From Prevotella sp. CAG:732 (GTDB taxonomy: Bacteria > Bacteroidota > Bacteroidia > Bacteroidales > Bacteroidaceae): a stretch of DNA of 44,731 bases. The notes below the pieces were generated by a model. The model searched no databases. It was not told where the DNA came from and worked only from the letters and a program-made list of their open reading frames with translations. The stretch covers positions 20,758-65,488 of the forward strand of contig FR893268.1 in NCBI GenBank assembly GCA_000436035.1, in the 5' to 3' direction. The number at the start of each line of letters is the position of its first letter. Position 1 is the stretch's first letter. This document shows positions 34,005 to 42,210 of this stretch, in pieces. The position numbers and the translations under genes are program-made.

Positions 34005-35834
34005 ATGAAAAAGAATTATGCATGGATGTCAATGGCTCTTGCCATGGCACTCACACCCGTAAGTTGCTCCGATGACAAGGACATTGAAATCGTGGAGACA
34101 GATGCCAACTACGTAGGACAGGATGTTGGCAATTTCACTGCCGACGAATGGTATCCAGGTGGTAAATTGGGAACCACCGAGAATACAACAGCGAGCTGTT
34201 ATAGCGACCAGACTCCTTATGTTGACGATCATACAAATTTAAAAGACGCCTTTTTCCAAGGCGAGCAGTTGTTTGAGCGCCAATATACACTCAACACAGG
34301 TGCTTTCAAAGGACTCGGTCCTGCCTCAGTTCGTAATTCTTGCCTCGATTGCCACCCAGAGTATGGTCATGGCAAGCGCATGAATCAATACGAGACTCGC
34401 TACGGCAATGGCAATGGTTACTTGCTCGTAGTCTATCACCCTGTAGATGGGGCCAACAGCAATGACGGTGGCTACGTAGCCGAGGTTACAGGTATGCCGC
34501 AGACACAAGCTGCCGCTCCATTCAAGGCTCCTATCGACGAGAGTATGATCAAACTTAAGTGGCCACACATCAACAAGATGGAAACAGACGAGATTCCTGC
34601 TATGCAATTCCCTGATGGCGAGAAGTTCGACCTCATCTATCCTGAGATTTCAATCCCTAAGGGTGCTTTCCGCACATCTCCTACCCCATACGAGACTGGA
34701 AACGGTGCAGTAGCTTGCCGCTTAGAGTCAACCATCGGTATCGGCGGTACAGGCTTGATTGATGCCATCCCTAACGAGGCCATCAAGGCCCAGTATGCCG
34801 CAGAGGCTGCTTACTTCAAGAAGGCTGGTCTTACCGTATCAGACTATATCAACCCTAGCATGTGGGATGCAGAGGCAAATGATTTCGCATCAGGTGCATT
34901 CTATACCACATTCGGTCGTGACGCAGCCAAAAAGAGCGCAGATGGTACAAAAGACAGTCGCACACAGAATGTAACAGGCGGTGTTCATGCAGATGGTACA
35001 CCATTCGACCCTAACACAACAGACCTCAACAAGAAGATAGTGAAGCGTTATACATACGCTTTGACCCGTGGTTCTTTGCAAGACGGTCCTGGTGCCAATG
35101 CTATTTGGAATATCACCAACGTAACTCGCCAAGACCGTCCTTTGCTCTACACCACTGAAGCTTGGGCTCAAAAGATGTCTGAGGACCCTGAAGTTATTGC
35201 AGCCATCAAGAAAGATCCAAGTTCTCCTTACTACGCAGATGGTACGGACGAAGGTATCAAGAATGCAGTAAGAGTTCTGTTGAATCCTTATACCAATCAG
35301 TTCGACAACAACATCCACAACTTCCCACAAGAGCAGAGCATGGATGACTACTATGCTTTCATGGTATGGCATCGTGGTCTCGCCATCCCTCGTGCTCGTA
35401 ACTTGAACGACCCACAGGTTCAACAGGGTAAGAAGCTCTTCATGGAATGGGGTTGTGCTAACTGCCACAAGCCATCTTGGAAGACAGGCGACGACAACTA
35501 CATCACCTCTAAGTATATCGCTGACAAACCATTGCCACGCTATCAGAACCAGACTATCTATCCATATTCAGACTTGATTCAGCACAAGCTCCATATGAAG
35601 AACGACATCCATGGTTCTTGGTGCCGAACCACTCCACTTTGGGGTCGTGGCTTGTCATTGCTCAACACAGGTGCCGAGGATCGCTTGCACGACTGCCGTG
35701 CTCGCAACGAGGTAGAGGCTATCATGTGGCACTGCTACAGCAAGCAGAGTCATGCTTACTCTTCAGCCATCCACTTTTACCATGCTTCCAAGGCAGACCG
35801 TGATGCAGTGGTGAAGTTCTTGCGCTCTATCTAA
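34005..35834 (+). CDS. Di-heme oxidoreductase-type (DHOR/DUF1111) c-type cytochrome lipoprotein
   Basis: This 609-aa protein has a lipobox (TPVSC, Cys21) followed by SDDKD. Two haem c sites are visible: SCLDCH (C113, C116, H117) and GCANCH (C484, C487, H488). The end carries IMWHCYSKQSHAYSSAIHFY and then KADRDAVVKFLRSI, the conserved C-terminal region of the DHOR (DUF1111) family, distantly related to di-haem peroxidases. Imelysin plus DHOR gene pairs are known from iron-uptake loci, where the cytochrome may change the redox state of iron; that function is still inferred. Maturation needs haem ligation outside the cytoplasm, which the nearby CcsBA fusion would provide. A strong terminator follows at 35893-35930. 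Confidence 0.92.
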   Translation: MKKNYAWMSMALAMALTPVSCSDDKDIEIVETDANYVGQDVGNFTADEWYPGGKLGTTENTTASCYSDQTPYVDDHTNLKDAFFQGEQLFERQYTLNTGAFKGLGPASVRNSCLDCHPEYGHGKRMNQYETRYGNGNGYLLVVYHPVDGANSNDGGYVAEVTGMPQTQAAAPFKAPIDESMIKLKWPHINKMETDEIPAMQFPDGEKFDLIYPEISIPKGAFRTSPTPYETGNGAVACRLESTIGIGGTGLIDAIPNEAIKAQYAAEAAYFKKAGLTVSDYINPSMWDAEANDFASGAFYTTFGRDAAKKSADGTKDSRTQNVTGGVHADGTPFDPNTTDLNKKIVKRYTYALTRGSLQDGPGANAIWNITNVTRQDRPLLYTTEAWAQKMSEDPEVIAAIKKDPSSPYYADGTDEGIKNAVRVLLNPYTNQFDNNIHNFPQEQSMDDYYAFMVWHRGLAIPRARNLNDPQVQQGKKLFMEWGCANCHKPSWKTGDDNYITSKYIADKPLPRYQNQTIYPYSDLIQHKLHMKNDIHGSWCRTTPLWGRGLSLLNTGAEDRLHDCRARNEVEAIMWHCYSKQSHAYSSAIHFYHASKADRDAVVKFLRSI

Positions 35835-35892
35835 TGTTTGCATCAGATAGACTGTATTTCAGAATTTTATAGCATTCGCTATTCTATATCAG

Positions 35893-35930
35893 AAAGCTGC
35901 CAAGCCCTAGATAGACTTGGCAGCTTTTTT
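35893..35930 (+). terminator. Terminator of the porin-imelysin-cytochrome operon
   Basis: A perfect 12-bp stem (35893-35904 with 35916-35927, 11-nt loop) runs into six Ts (35925-35930). It separates the cytochrome from the toxin-antitoxin-like pair. Confidence 0.92.
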
Positions 35931-35964
35931 ACATCATATCGTGTAAATACTTGTCTAAAAAGCA

Positions 35965-35994
35965 TTGTCTTCTCAAAAGAAAATCGTAACTTTG
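35965..35994 (+). promoter_or_regulatory. Promoter of the small protein-GNAT pair
   Basis: TTG (35965-35967) and TAACTTTG (35987-35994) are 19 bp apart, near consensus. The ATG follows at 36036. It is the only promoter seen between the terminator at 35893-35930 and the ccsBA-like gene. Confidence 0.75.
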
Positions 35995-36035
35995 CAGCAG
36001 AAATACGAAAATCAATAAAAATAGGAGGTATTATT

Positions 36036-36200
36036 ATGGCAAGACCAATCAGAGAAACGCCGATACTATACGGCAAAAACGCAGAACGTTTCATGGAACA
36101 CATGAGGCGAGTGGACAACATGTCTATTGAAGAAAGAAAGGAGAATACAAGAAAAGCTCGTGAAGCCTGCAAAGACTTCATAACTGAATTCATTTATTAA
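36036..36200 (+). CDS. 54-aa protein, candidate antitoxin of the adjacent GNAT toxin
   Basis: The frame is open from 35838, but the ATG at 36036 is preceded by a strong AGGAGG (36023-36028) and a promoter, so the true product is 54 aa starting MARPIRETPILYGKNAERFM. The rest is charged and helical (HMRRVDNMSIEERKENTRKA, then REACKDFITEFIY). It resembles small Bacteroidales proteins with a MARPI.ETP start that I believe are found next to toxin-like genes, though I cannot confirm the family name. It is not a ribbon-helix-helix antitoxin of the DUF1778 type usually paired with GNAT toxins. The 11-bp gap to the acetyltransferase gene and shared promoter are typical of a toxin-antitoxin pair. Activity is inferred only. 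Confidence 0.75.
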   Translation: MARPIRETPILYGKNAERFMEHMRRVDNMSIEERKENTRKAREACKDFITEFIY

Positions 36201-36211
36201 TCTCTGCGAAA

Positions 36212-36730
36212 ATGAAATTAAAACGCATTAAAATCAATGAAGACATTAAGCCATTCGATTGCGGTGATGCCGACTTGAATGGCTTTCTTCTTGATGATGC
36301 TGTCGCATTCCACAGCAAGCACATAGGCAAGACTTTTGTTATTGAAGATGAAGAAGAAAAAGAAATCCTTGCATATTTCTGTCTTCTAAATGACAAAATA
36401 ACAAAAATAGAAGCATCCAATAGTGCATGGAAAAAAGTAAAAAAGCTTTTTCCACATGACAAACATTTTAATAGCTACCCAGCCGTCAAGATAGGAAGAC
36501 TAGCAGTTTCAACTAAATTTAAGAGCCAAGGTATTGGCAGTAAAATCATCTGGCTTATAAAAGTACATCTCAGAGATGAAATCACTCTTTCTGACTTCCG
36601 TTTCCTCACCGTTGATGCCTACTTATCAGCAGTGCCTTTCTATGAGAAAAATGATTTCAAGTTTCTAGATGCAGAAGACAAGAACAAACATACGCGATTA
36701 ATGTTTTTCGACATGAACGAATTGTATTAA
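36212..36730 (+). CDS. GNAT acetyltransferase resembling TacT/AtaT-type toxins
   Basis: This 172-aa protein has the GNAT toxin N-terminal pattern (FDCGDADLNGFLLDDAVAFH, residues 15-34), the acetyl-CoA loop KSQGIGSK (104-111) after IGRLAV (94-99), and the AVPFYEKNDFKFL end (140-152) whose Tyr144 matches the catalytic Tyr. TacT, AtaT and KacT toxins acetylate aminoacyl-tRNA and stop translation. Here the order is small protein first, GNAT second, as in those modules. It is visibly richer in A and T than the surrounding cytochrome genes, which fits recent transfer. The stop is only 4 bp before the ccsBA-like start, so that gene appears to be read through the module. A non-toxin GNAT cannot be excluded. 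Confidence 0.83.
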   Translation: MKLKRIKINEDIKPFDCGDADLNGFLLDDAVAFHSKHIGKTFVIEDEEEKEILAYFCLLNDKITKIEASNSAWKKVKKLFPHDKHFNSYPAVKIGRLAVSTKFKSQGIGSKIIWLIKVHLRDEITLSDFRFLTVDAYLSAVPFYEKNDFKFLDAEDKNKHTRLMFFDMNELY

Positions 36731-36734
36731 CAAA

Positions 36735-38975
36735 ATGGTCAAAAAGATTATTTTCACCCTTTACATTCTTGTACTCATTAGCATGGCTGTCGCCACCATT
36801 GTGGAGAAGAGCCAGGGTACAGACTATGTCCATGCCCACTACTATGGCGCATGGTGGTTTATATTGATGTGGGCAGTAATGGCTGCCCTCGGTGTATTCT
36901 ATATCATCAAGCGAAAGGTGATGCGTGCCTCTACGCTTGCACTCCACCTCTCCTTTATCATTATCCTCGCAGGAGCAATGCTCACGCATATCTCCGCCAA
37001 AAGAGGAATGATTCATCTACGTATCGGACAACCTACCGATACCTATATGGCAGCTTCCGATTCGCAAGATGGCATGGGGATGCAAGAGGAGAAACTACCT
37101 TTCTCGCTCTGCCTGCAAAACTTTGAGGCGAAGATGCACGATGGTACACAAGCGGTCGCTGACTACTCTTCCAAGTTTACTGTGACCGACGGCAACGAGA
37201 AGAGCGAAGGACAGGTGTCGATGAACAATATCTACTCTCATCGCTCCTACCGCTTCTACCAGTCTTCCTATGATGAGGACGGCAAAGGAAGCGTACTCGC
37301 CATCAACGCCGACCCATACGGCATCCCTGTCACCTATACTGGCTATGCCCTCCTCTTCATCTCACTGATTTGGATGCTCATCGACCCTAAGGCAAGCTAT
37401 CGCAAACTATTGGCTAGTCAGCTGCTGAAGAAGGGCGCATTGATGATGTTGATGCTTATAAGTATGGGAAATCTGCAAGCAGCAGAAGTCTTGCCAAAGG
37501 CTACCGCAGAGAAGTTTGGCGAGTTGAACATCCTCTACAACGACCGCATCTGTCCTGTTCAAACCTACGCACTCGACTTCTGCAAGAAAATATATGGTGC
37601 TAGAAGCTACAAGGGACTGACAGCCGAACAAGTCTTGACCGGTTGGATATTCTACGGAGACGAATGGGCAAGCGAACCCTTCATCAAGGTGAAGAGTGGA
37701 GAGTTGAAGACGGCGATGAACTTGCCGGATTATTGCTCCATCAACCAGTTCTTCAACAAGGAGATGGGCGGTTACATCATCGGGCAATATGTGCAGGAAT
37801 ATTACAATGGGGCACAAGACAAGTTCCATCAGCAAGCTGCCGACATCGATGGAAAGATACAACTCATAATGGACTTGCGCCGTGGCGTATCGCTCAAGGT
37901 ATTGCCTTATACCTTCCCTAAGAATGTACGTGCCACGAATGAGAATCCATTCATCAAGGCTGGTACTACCACTTGGTTCTCGCCTTCCGACCGATTACCT
38001 AAGGCGGTGGAACATCAGCATGCCCTCTATATCACCAATGTGTTCTCGCTGCTTTATGGCGACGTAAAGGCTGGAAACACGGAACGAGTAAACATCTTCT
38101 TCGACAAGATGAAGAAATACCAGGAAGTGAGCGGTGGCAACTCCGTGCCTTCGAAGACTCAATATAAGGCGGAACGCATCAACAATGCCTTCCCATTTGC
38201 TACCATCCTCTTCATGGTGAACCTGACACTGGGCTTCATCGCCCTCTTCTATACCATCTACCGCATGACCAAGAAGCGCAGTTTCAAGGCTTTGGACATC
38301 GCCCTCCCTATCCTATTGGGCATATCCTTCCTAGCCTTGACCTTCGGACTCGTGCTAAGATGGATCATCAGTGGCAACATACCTCTGTCGAATGGATATG
38401 AGAGCATGTTGAGCGTAGCTTGGCTTGTGATGCTGATAGCCCTCCTGATGCAGTTCAGAATCCGCATCGTGATGGTATTTGGTTTCTTATTGTCAGGCTT
38501 CTTCTTGCTCGTAAGCCACATCAACCAGATGGACCCAGCCATCGGGCAGATGATGCCAGTACTGAACAGTCCGCTGCTCAGCATCCACGTTAGCATCATT
38601 ATGATGAGCTATGCCTTGTTGTCACTCACCTTCATCTGTGGCATCATGGGCATCTGCATGCGCAGCCACGGCGAAGAACTGCAAGCATTGAGCCGCCTTT
38701 TCCTCTATCCAGCCTTGACCTGTATGGGCTTCGGTATCTTCATCGGTGCCATCTGGGCGAATGTCAGTTGGGGCAATTACTGGAGTTGGGACAGCAAGGA
38801 GACTTGGGCGCTCATCACCTTTATGATATATGCTGTGGTAGTTCACACGCAGAGCTTGCCTATCTTCCGCAAGCCACTCACCTACCACATCTACATCACC
38901 CTCGCCTTCCTGAGTATCGTGATGACTTACTTCGGTGTCAACTACTTCCTTACGGGTATGCACTCGTATGCTTAA
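36735..38975 (+). CDS. Fused ResB-CcsA-type cytochrome c maturation protein (CcsBA)
   Basis: This 746-aa membrane protein combines a ResB/CcsB-like N-terminal half (membrane helices at about 5-25, 37-57 and 66-84, then a large periplasmic region to about 205) with a CcsA half from about 475. The CcsA half carries the haem-handling WWD-type motif WGNYWSWDSKETW (from W679) and conserved His residues (for example in LSIHVSI and VVVHTQ). System II cytochrome c maturation moves haem outward and ligates it to CxxCH. The nearby di-heme lipoprotein is an obvious client. It starts 4 bp after the GNAT gene and ends at a terminator. In many Bacteroidota the fusion serves all c-type cytochromes, so the client list may be wider. 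Confidence 0.92.
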   Translation: MVKKIIFTLYILVLISMAVATIVEKSQGTDYVHAHYYGAWWFILMWAVMAALGVFYIIKRKVMRASTLALHLSFIIILAGAMLTHISAKRGMIHLRIGQPTDTYMAASDSQDGMGMQEEKLPFSLCLQNFEAKMHDGTQAVADYSSKFTVTDGNEKSEGQVSMNNIYSHRSYRFYQSSYDEDGKGSVLAINADPYGIPVTYTGYALLFISLIWMLIDPKASYRKLLASQLLKKGALMMLMLISMGNLQAAEVLPKATAEKFGELNILYNDRICPVQTYALDFCKKIYGARSYKGLTAEQVLTGWIFYGDEWASEPFIKVKSGELKTAMNLPDYCSINQFFNKEMGGYIIGQYVQEYYNGAQDKFHQQAADIDGKIQLIMDLRRGVSLKVLPYTFPKNVRATNENPFIKAGTTTWFSPSDRLPKAVEHQHALYITNVFSLLYGDVKAGNTERVNIFFDKMKKYQEVSGGNSVPSKTQYKAERINNAFPFATILFMVNLTLGFIALFYTIYRMTKKRSFKALDIALPILLGISFLALTFGLVLRWIISGNIPLSNGYESMLSVAWLVMLIALLMQFRIRIVMVFGFLLSGFFLLVSHINQMDPAIGQMMPVLNSPLLSIHVSIIMMSYALLSLTFICGIMGICMRSHGEELQALSRLFLYPALTCMGFGIFIGAIWANVSWGNYWSWDSKETWALITFMIYAVVVHTQSLPIFRKPLTYHIYITLAFLSIVMTYFGVNYFLTGMHSYA

Positions 38976-38980
38976 AATAT

Positions 38981-39015
38981 AAAAAAGCCGCCCCCGATAA
39001 CGAGGACGGCTTTTT
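38981..39015. terminator. Terminator between ccsBA-like gene and rny
   Basis: Nine-bp AAAAAGCCG/CGGCTTTTT stem with a partly paired extension, between convergent genes; A-run and T-run on both strands. Direct repeats of TTCACTCTTC follow at about 39049-39072 with no visible role. Confidence 0.85.
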
Positions 39016-39078
39016 ATATTTCTCAAGAACGAAAGCTATCAAATTCTTCACTCTTCGTTCTTCACTCTTCACTTAAAT

Positions 39079-40611
39079 TTACTTTGCGTATGCTACGCTA
39101 CGTGTCTCACGAATCACTGTAATCTTCACCTGACCAGGATAAGTCATCTCATTCTGAATCTTGGTAGCAATCTCGTCAGAGAGCTTTGTACTCTCCTCGT
39201 CAGTCATCTTATCAGCACCAACGATGACACGAAGCTCACGACCAGCCTGGATAGCGTAAGTCTTGGTTACACCTGGATAGCTCATGGCGATAGCTTCCAA
39301 GTCGTTCAGACGCTTGATATATGCCTCTACAATCTCACGGCGAGCACCAGGACGAGCACCAGAGATAGCATCACAAACCTGTACGATAGGAGCCAACAAG
39401 GTATTCATCTCCATCTCATCGTGGTGGGCACCGATGGCGTTGCAGATGTCTGGCTTTTCCTTATACTTCTCTGCTATCTTGGCACCATAGAGTGCGTGTG
39501 GCAACTCGCTCTCCTCGTCTGGCACCTTACCAATATCGTGGAGCAAACCGGCACGCTTTGCCTTCTTAGGATTCAAGCCCAACTCTGAAGCCATTACAGC
39601 ACAGAGATTGGCAGTCTCACGAGCGTGCTGCAAGAGGTTCTGACCGTAAGAAGAACGATACTTCATCTTACCTACGATACGAATCAACTCTGGATGCAAG
39701 CCATGGATACCCAAGTCGATGGCTGTACGCTTACCGGTCTCGATAATCTCGTTCTCCAACTGCTTCTTCACCTTGGCTACCACCTCCTCGATACGAGCTG
39801 GGTGGATACGGCCATCGGCTACCAACTGGTGGAGAGCCAAGCGACAAACCTCACGACGGATAGGGTCGAAAGCAGAGATAACGATAGCCTCTGGGGTATC
39901 ATCCACTACGATTTCAACACCGGTGGCAGCCTCCAAGGCACGGATGTTACGACCCTCACGACCGATGATACGTCCCTTGACCTCATCATTGTCGATATGG
40001 AATACAGATACGGAGTTCTCGATGGCTGTCTCAGTTGCCACACGCTGAATAGTCTGGATGACAATCTTCTTAGCCTGTTGGTTGGCATTGAGCTTGGCAT
40101 CGTCCATAATCTCATTGATGTAGCTGGCAGCATCCAACTTAGCCTGGTCTTTGAGGCTCTCCACCAAGCGCTGCTTAGCTTCCTCTGCACTGAGGCCAGA
40201 GAGCTCCTCCAACTTAGCCTGCTCCTGCTTCTGCATCTTCTCCAGTTCCTGCTGCTTTACGCTGAGGAGTTTTTTCTCGTTATCCACACGCTGCTGGTAC
40301 TGTTCTACCTCCTGCTTGCGGCGACCGAGTTCCTCCTGGCGCTGGTTGAGGGAGATCTCACGCTGCTTAAGCTTGTTCTCACTCTGCTGGATGCGAGAGT
40401 TACGCTGTTGTACCTCTTTTTCCAACTCAGCTTTCTTATTGAGGAATTTCTCCTTTACTTCGAGAAGTTTCTTTTCTTTTACTACTTCAGCCTCCTTGTT
40501 GGCGGCCTCAATCATTTCATTATATTTTCCCTTAATGACATAACGGAAAATGAAAAACCCTATAGCTCCACCGATGACGAGGGCTACAAGAGCGGCGATT
40601 ATTGTTATCAT
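39079..40611 (-). CDS. rny: Ribonuclease Y
   Basis: This 510-aa endoribonuclease has an N-terminal membrane helix (IIAALVALVIGGAIGFFIF), a long coiled coil (about 35-145), a KH domain (about 205-270: DEVKGRIIGREGRNIRALEA) and an HD domain (about 325-420, with LLHDIGKVPD and GAHHDE). RNase Y starts mRNA decay from the inner membrane face. Length and domain order match the family. It is the last gene of a - strand operon with zapA (25-bp gap) and the coiled-coil gene. The order zapA-rny is typical for Bacteroidales. Confidence 0.97.
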   Translation of the reverse strand: MITIIAALVALVIGGAIGFFIFRYVIKGKYNEMIEAANKEAEVVKEKKLLEVKEKFLNKKAELEKEVQQRNSRIQQSENKLKQREISLNQRQEELGRRKQEVEQYQQRVDNEKKLLSVKQQELEKMQKQEQAKLEELSGLSAEEAKQRLVESLKDQAKLDAASYINEIMDDAKLNANQQAKKIVIQTIQRVATETAIENSVSVFHIDNDEVKGRIIGREGRNIRALEAATGVEIVVDDTPEAIVISAFDPIRREVCRLALHQLVADGRIHPARIEEVVAKVKKQLENEIIETGKRTAIDLGIHGLHPELIRIVGKMKYRSSYGQNLLQHARETANLCAVMASELGLNPKKAKRAGLLHDIGKVPDEESELPHALYGAKIAEKYKEKPDICNAIGAHHDEMEMNTLLAPIVQVCDAISGARPGARREIVEAYIKRLNDLEAIAMSYPGVTKTYAIQAGRELRVIVGADKMTDEESTKLSDEIATKIQNEMTYPGQVKITVIRETRSVAYAK

Positions 40612-40636
40612 TTATATTATGTATTTATTAGTATTC

Positions 40637-40936
40637 TCACTTCAAAGCCTCCTCTATCTCGGCAGTCAACTTGGTGAGAATATCATCATAAGGCTTGGTG
40701 TCGTTCTTTCCCGACTCCTTCTCATATCTCAAGGCGATGTCGATGAGCGCCATATAGAGTATCTCCTTGTCGCTCTTACGTCCCTTGAAAATCTTGGTGT
40801 ATGAATTGACAATATCGTCTATCAGCTTACCCGACTTACGATAATACTCCTCGTCCTCCCGTGGTATTCTCACGGTGAGGTCGGTATCATACACATGCAA
40901 TCTTATCGATAATTTCTCTTCACTCTGATCTGCCAT
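40637..40936 (-). CDS. zapA: Cell division protein ZapA
   Basis: This 99-aa protein starts MADQSEEKLSIRLHVYDTDL, then RIPREDEEYYRKSGKLIDD, a YMALIDIALRYE core helix and a C-terminal helix. This is the small ZapA family that bundles FtsZ filaments at midcell. ZapA normally works with ZapB-like coiled-coil partners; the 97-aa coiled-coil gene 11 bp upstream may be one. Length is normal. Confidence 0.9.
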   Translation of the reverse strand: MADQSEEKLSIRLHVYDTDLTVRIPREDEEYYRKSGKLIDDIVNSYTKIFKGRKSDKEILYMALIDIALRYEKESGKNDTKPYDDILTKLTAEIEEALK

Positions 40937-40947
40937 GATGCTTTGTT

Positions 40948-41241
40948 TTAATTATCACTCAAGAGCGTGATACACTTGCTCACGTCTCTGATCAACTTGG
41001 CAATGCGCTTCTGTGTAGCCTCCATGTCCGCATCCGAGATGGTCATCATCTTTGCCATCTTGAGACTCTCATAATCATGCTTAGCCTGAGTCAACTGAGA
41101 CTCAAGCTGCTTGATCTTGGCATCACGCTCATCTACCATCGCATACAGATCGTTGTTCTCCTGTTTGAGTTCATCAAACTTGAGTATCATCTGCCTTACT
41201 CTAGTAGCAAACGTATTGATGTTTTTCTCATTAGCACTCAT
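40948..41241 (-). CDS. Small coiled-coil protein upstream of zapA
   Basis: This 97-aa protein is almost all helix, with heptad-like stretches (ILKFDELKQENNDLYAMVDE, AKIKQLESQLTQAKHDYESL) and a C-terminal amphipathic helix (KRIAKLIRDVSKCITLL). It has no signal or membrane segment. It leads the operon with zapA and rny under its own promoter at 41260-41290. A ZapB-like FtsZ-ring partner is a reasonable guess from position and coiled-coil character, not from a family match. Confidence 0.7.
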   Translation of the reverse strand: MSANEKNINTFATRVRQMILKFDELKQENNDLYAMVDERDAKIKQLESQLTQAKHDYESLKMAKMMTISDADMEATQKRIAKLIRDVSKCITLLSDN

Positions 41242-41259
41242 TACACTTCTTTTTGGCTA

Positions 41260-41290
41260 CAAATATAAGGGAATAATTTGAAAGAGACAA
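41260..41290 (-). promoter_or_regulatory. Promoter of the coiled-coil-zapA-rny operon
   Basis: On the - strand, TATATTTG (41260-41267) with TTG 20 bp upstream (41288-41290). The ATG at 41241 follows 18 bp after the box. Confidence 0.72.
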
Positions 41291-41332
41291 ATATTCGCCC
41301 CATATTTTTATTAAATTTAATGAATAAGAGGG

Positions 41333-41983
41333 TTACTTGCCCATCTTAGCCTTGGCTTTCTCTACCTCCTCATCTGAAGGACGTGGCTCTTTCTTCGCCA
41401 ACATCACTACTTGATAAGTGAAGTCTGTCACCCACTTCTGGCTGAATCCGAGACGATGATTCAACTGGCGCAACTGTACGACAGTCTTCAGCACGCTAGG
41501 ATCGGAGAAGTCATTCTTGTTGAAGATGTCATCCACAGTCTTTTGCGTCATATTATAGAGCGCTTTCTTCATGAAGGAAGGAAGGCGGAGCTTGAACTTC
41601 ATCAAGTTGCCCATCAGCATCATCAAGTCTTGCGTGAAGGTCTGGAACTGTATCAAATATACATTGACATCTTGCAATTTCTTGCAATTCTTACGGATGC
41701 TCTGGTCGATTTCCTTGAAATAGTCATCGTCGGTATTGTAGATGCTAGACATCATCTTCTTGACCTGCGACTTCTCGCCGATACCCAATCGGTTGTTGAC
41801 GGTAGGAACGTGAAAAGTCGTTTTGAATACACGGAGGTCGGGAAGCATTGCCAAATTGGTAATGCCCAACTGAGAAGCCAAGGCAGCCTGGAAATAGACA
41901 CGAACCAAGGTCATGTAATCTTCCATGCCACCTACTTTATTCTCTTCAGTTTTACGACCGAATAGTTTTGAAAATATTCCCAT
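41333..41983 (-). CDS. Protein of unknown function, cytoplasmic, helical
   Basis: This 216-aa protein begins MGIFSKLFGRKTEENKVGG; no signal peptide or membrane helix is present. The body is mainly helical (EDYMTLVRVYFQAALASQLG, FTQDLMMLMGNLMKFKLRLP) with a charged C-terminal end (EEVEKAKAKMGK). I do not recognise a domain. The clean codon pattern, own promoter (42023-42052) and full-length frame support a real gene. It sits between the zapA operon and the divergent exopolysaccharide operon, with no functional clue from either. Confidence 0.8.
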   Translation of the reverse strand: MGIFSKLFGRKTEENKVGGMEDYMTLVRVYFQAALASQLGITNLAMLPDLRVFKTTFHVPTVNNRLGIGEKSQVKKMMSSIYNTDDDYFKEIDQSIRKNCKKLQDVNVYLIQFQTFTQDLMMLMGNLMKFKLRLPSFMKKALYNMTQKTVDDIFNKNDFSDPSVLKTVVQLRQLNHRLGFSQKWVTDFTYQVVMLAKKEPRPSDEEVEKAKAKMGK

Positions 41984-42022
41984 TTCTTACTAATCTTTAC
42001 TTTTAAATTCTGTTTTATTCTG

Positions 42023-42052
42023 CAAAAATACAACAAAATCGCAAAATATCAA
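42023..42052 (-). promoter_or_regulatory. Promoter of the 216-aa gene
   Basis: On the - strand, TATTTTTG (42023-42030) with TTG 19 bp upstream (42050-42052), 39 bp before the ATG at 41983. Confidence 0.62.
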
Positions 42053-42145
42053 AATTCAGAGCTTGTTTTTTGCGCCGTATGCATATATTTCTTGTAAAAA
42101 TGAAACTTTTTACCTTATTTATTTTAAGATATGGAAATATTTCAC

Positions 42146-42153
42146 TACCTTTG
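42146..42153 (+). promoter_or_regulatory. -7 promoter box of the exopolysaccharide operon
   Basis: TACCTTTG 57 bp before the ATG at 42211. A matching -33 TTG is not evident. No other promoter was seen in the 227-bp divergent gap. Confidence 0.6.
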
Positions 42154-42210
42154 CATCGTTTTTGAATATGCAAACACAACACAATCAATTGTTGCAAATC
42201 AAAGAAGCCC

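Noticed and set aside
39625..40677. 350-aa + strand open frame opposite rny
   Set aside because: Leu-rich product of the complement of the rny coiled coil; rny on the other strand is unambiguous.
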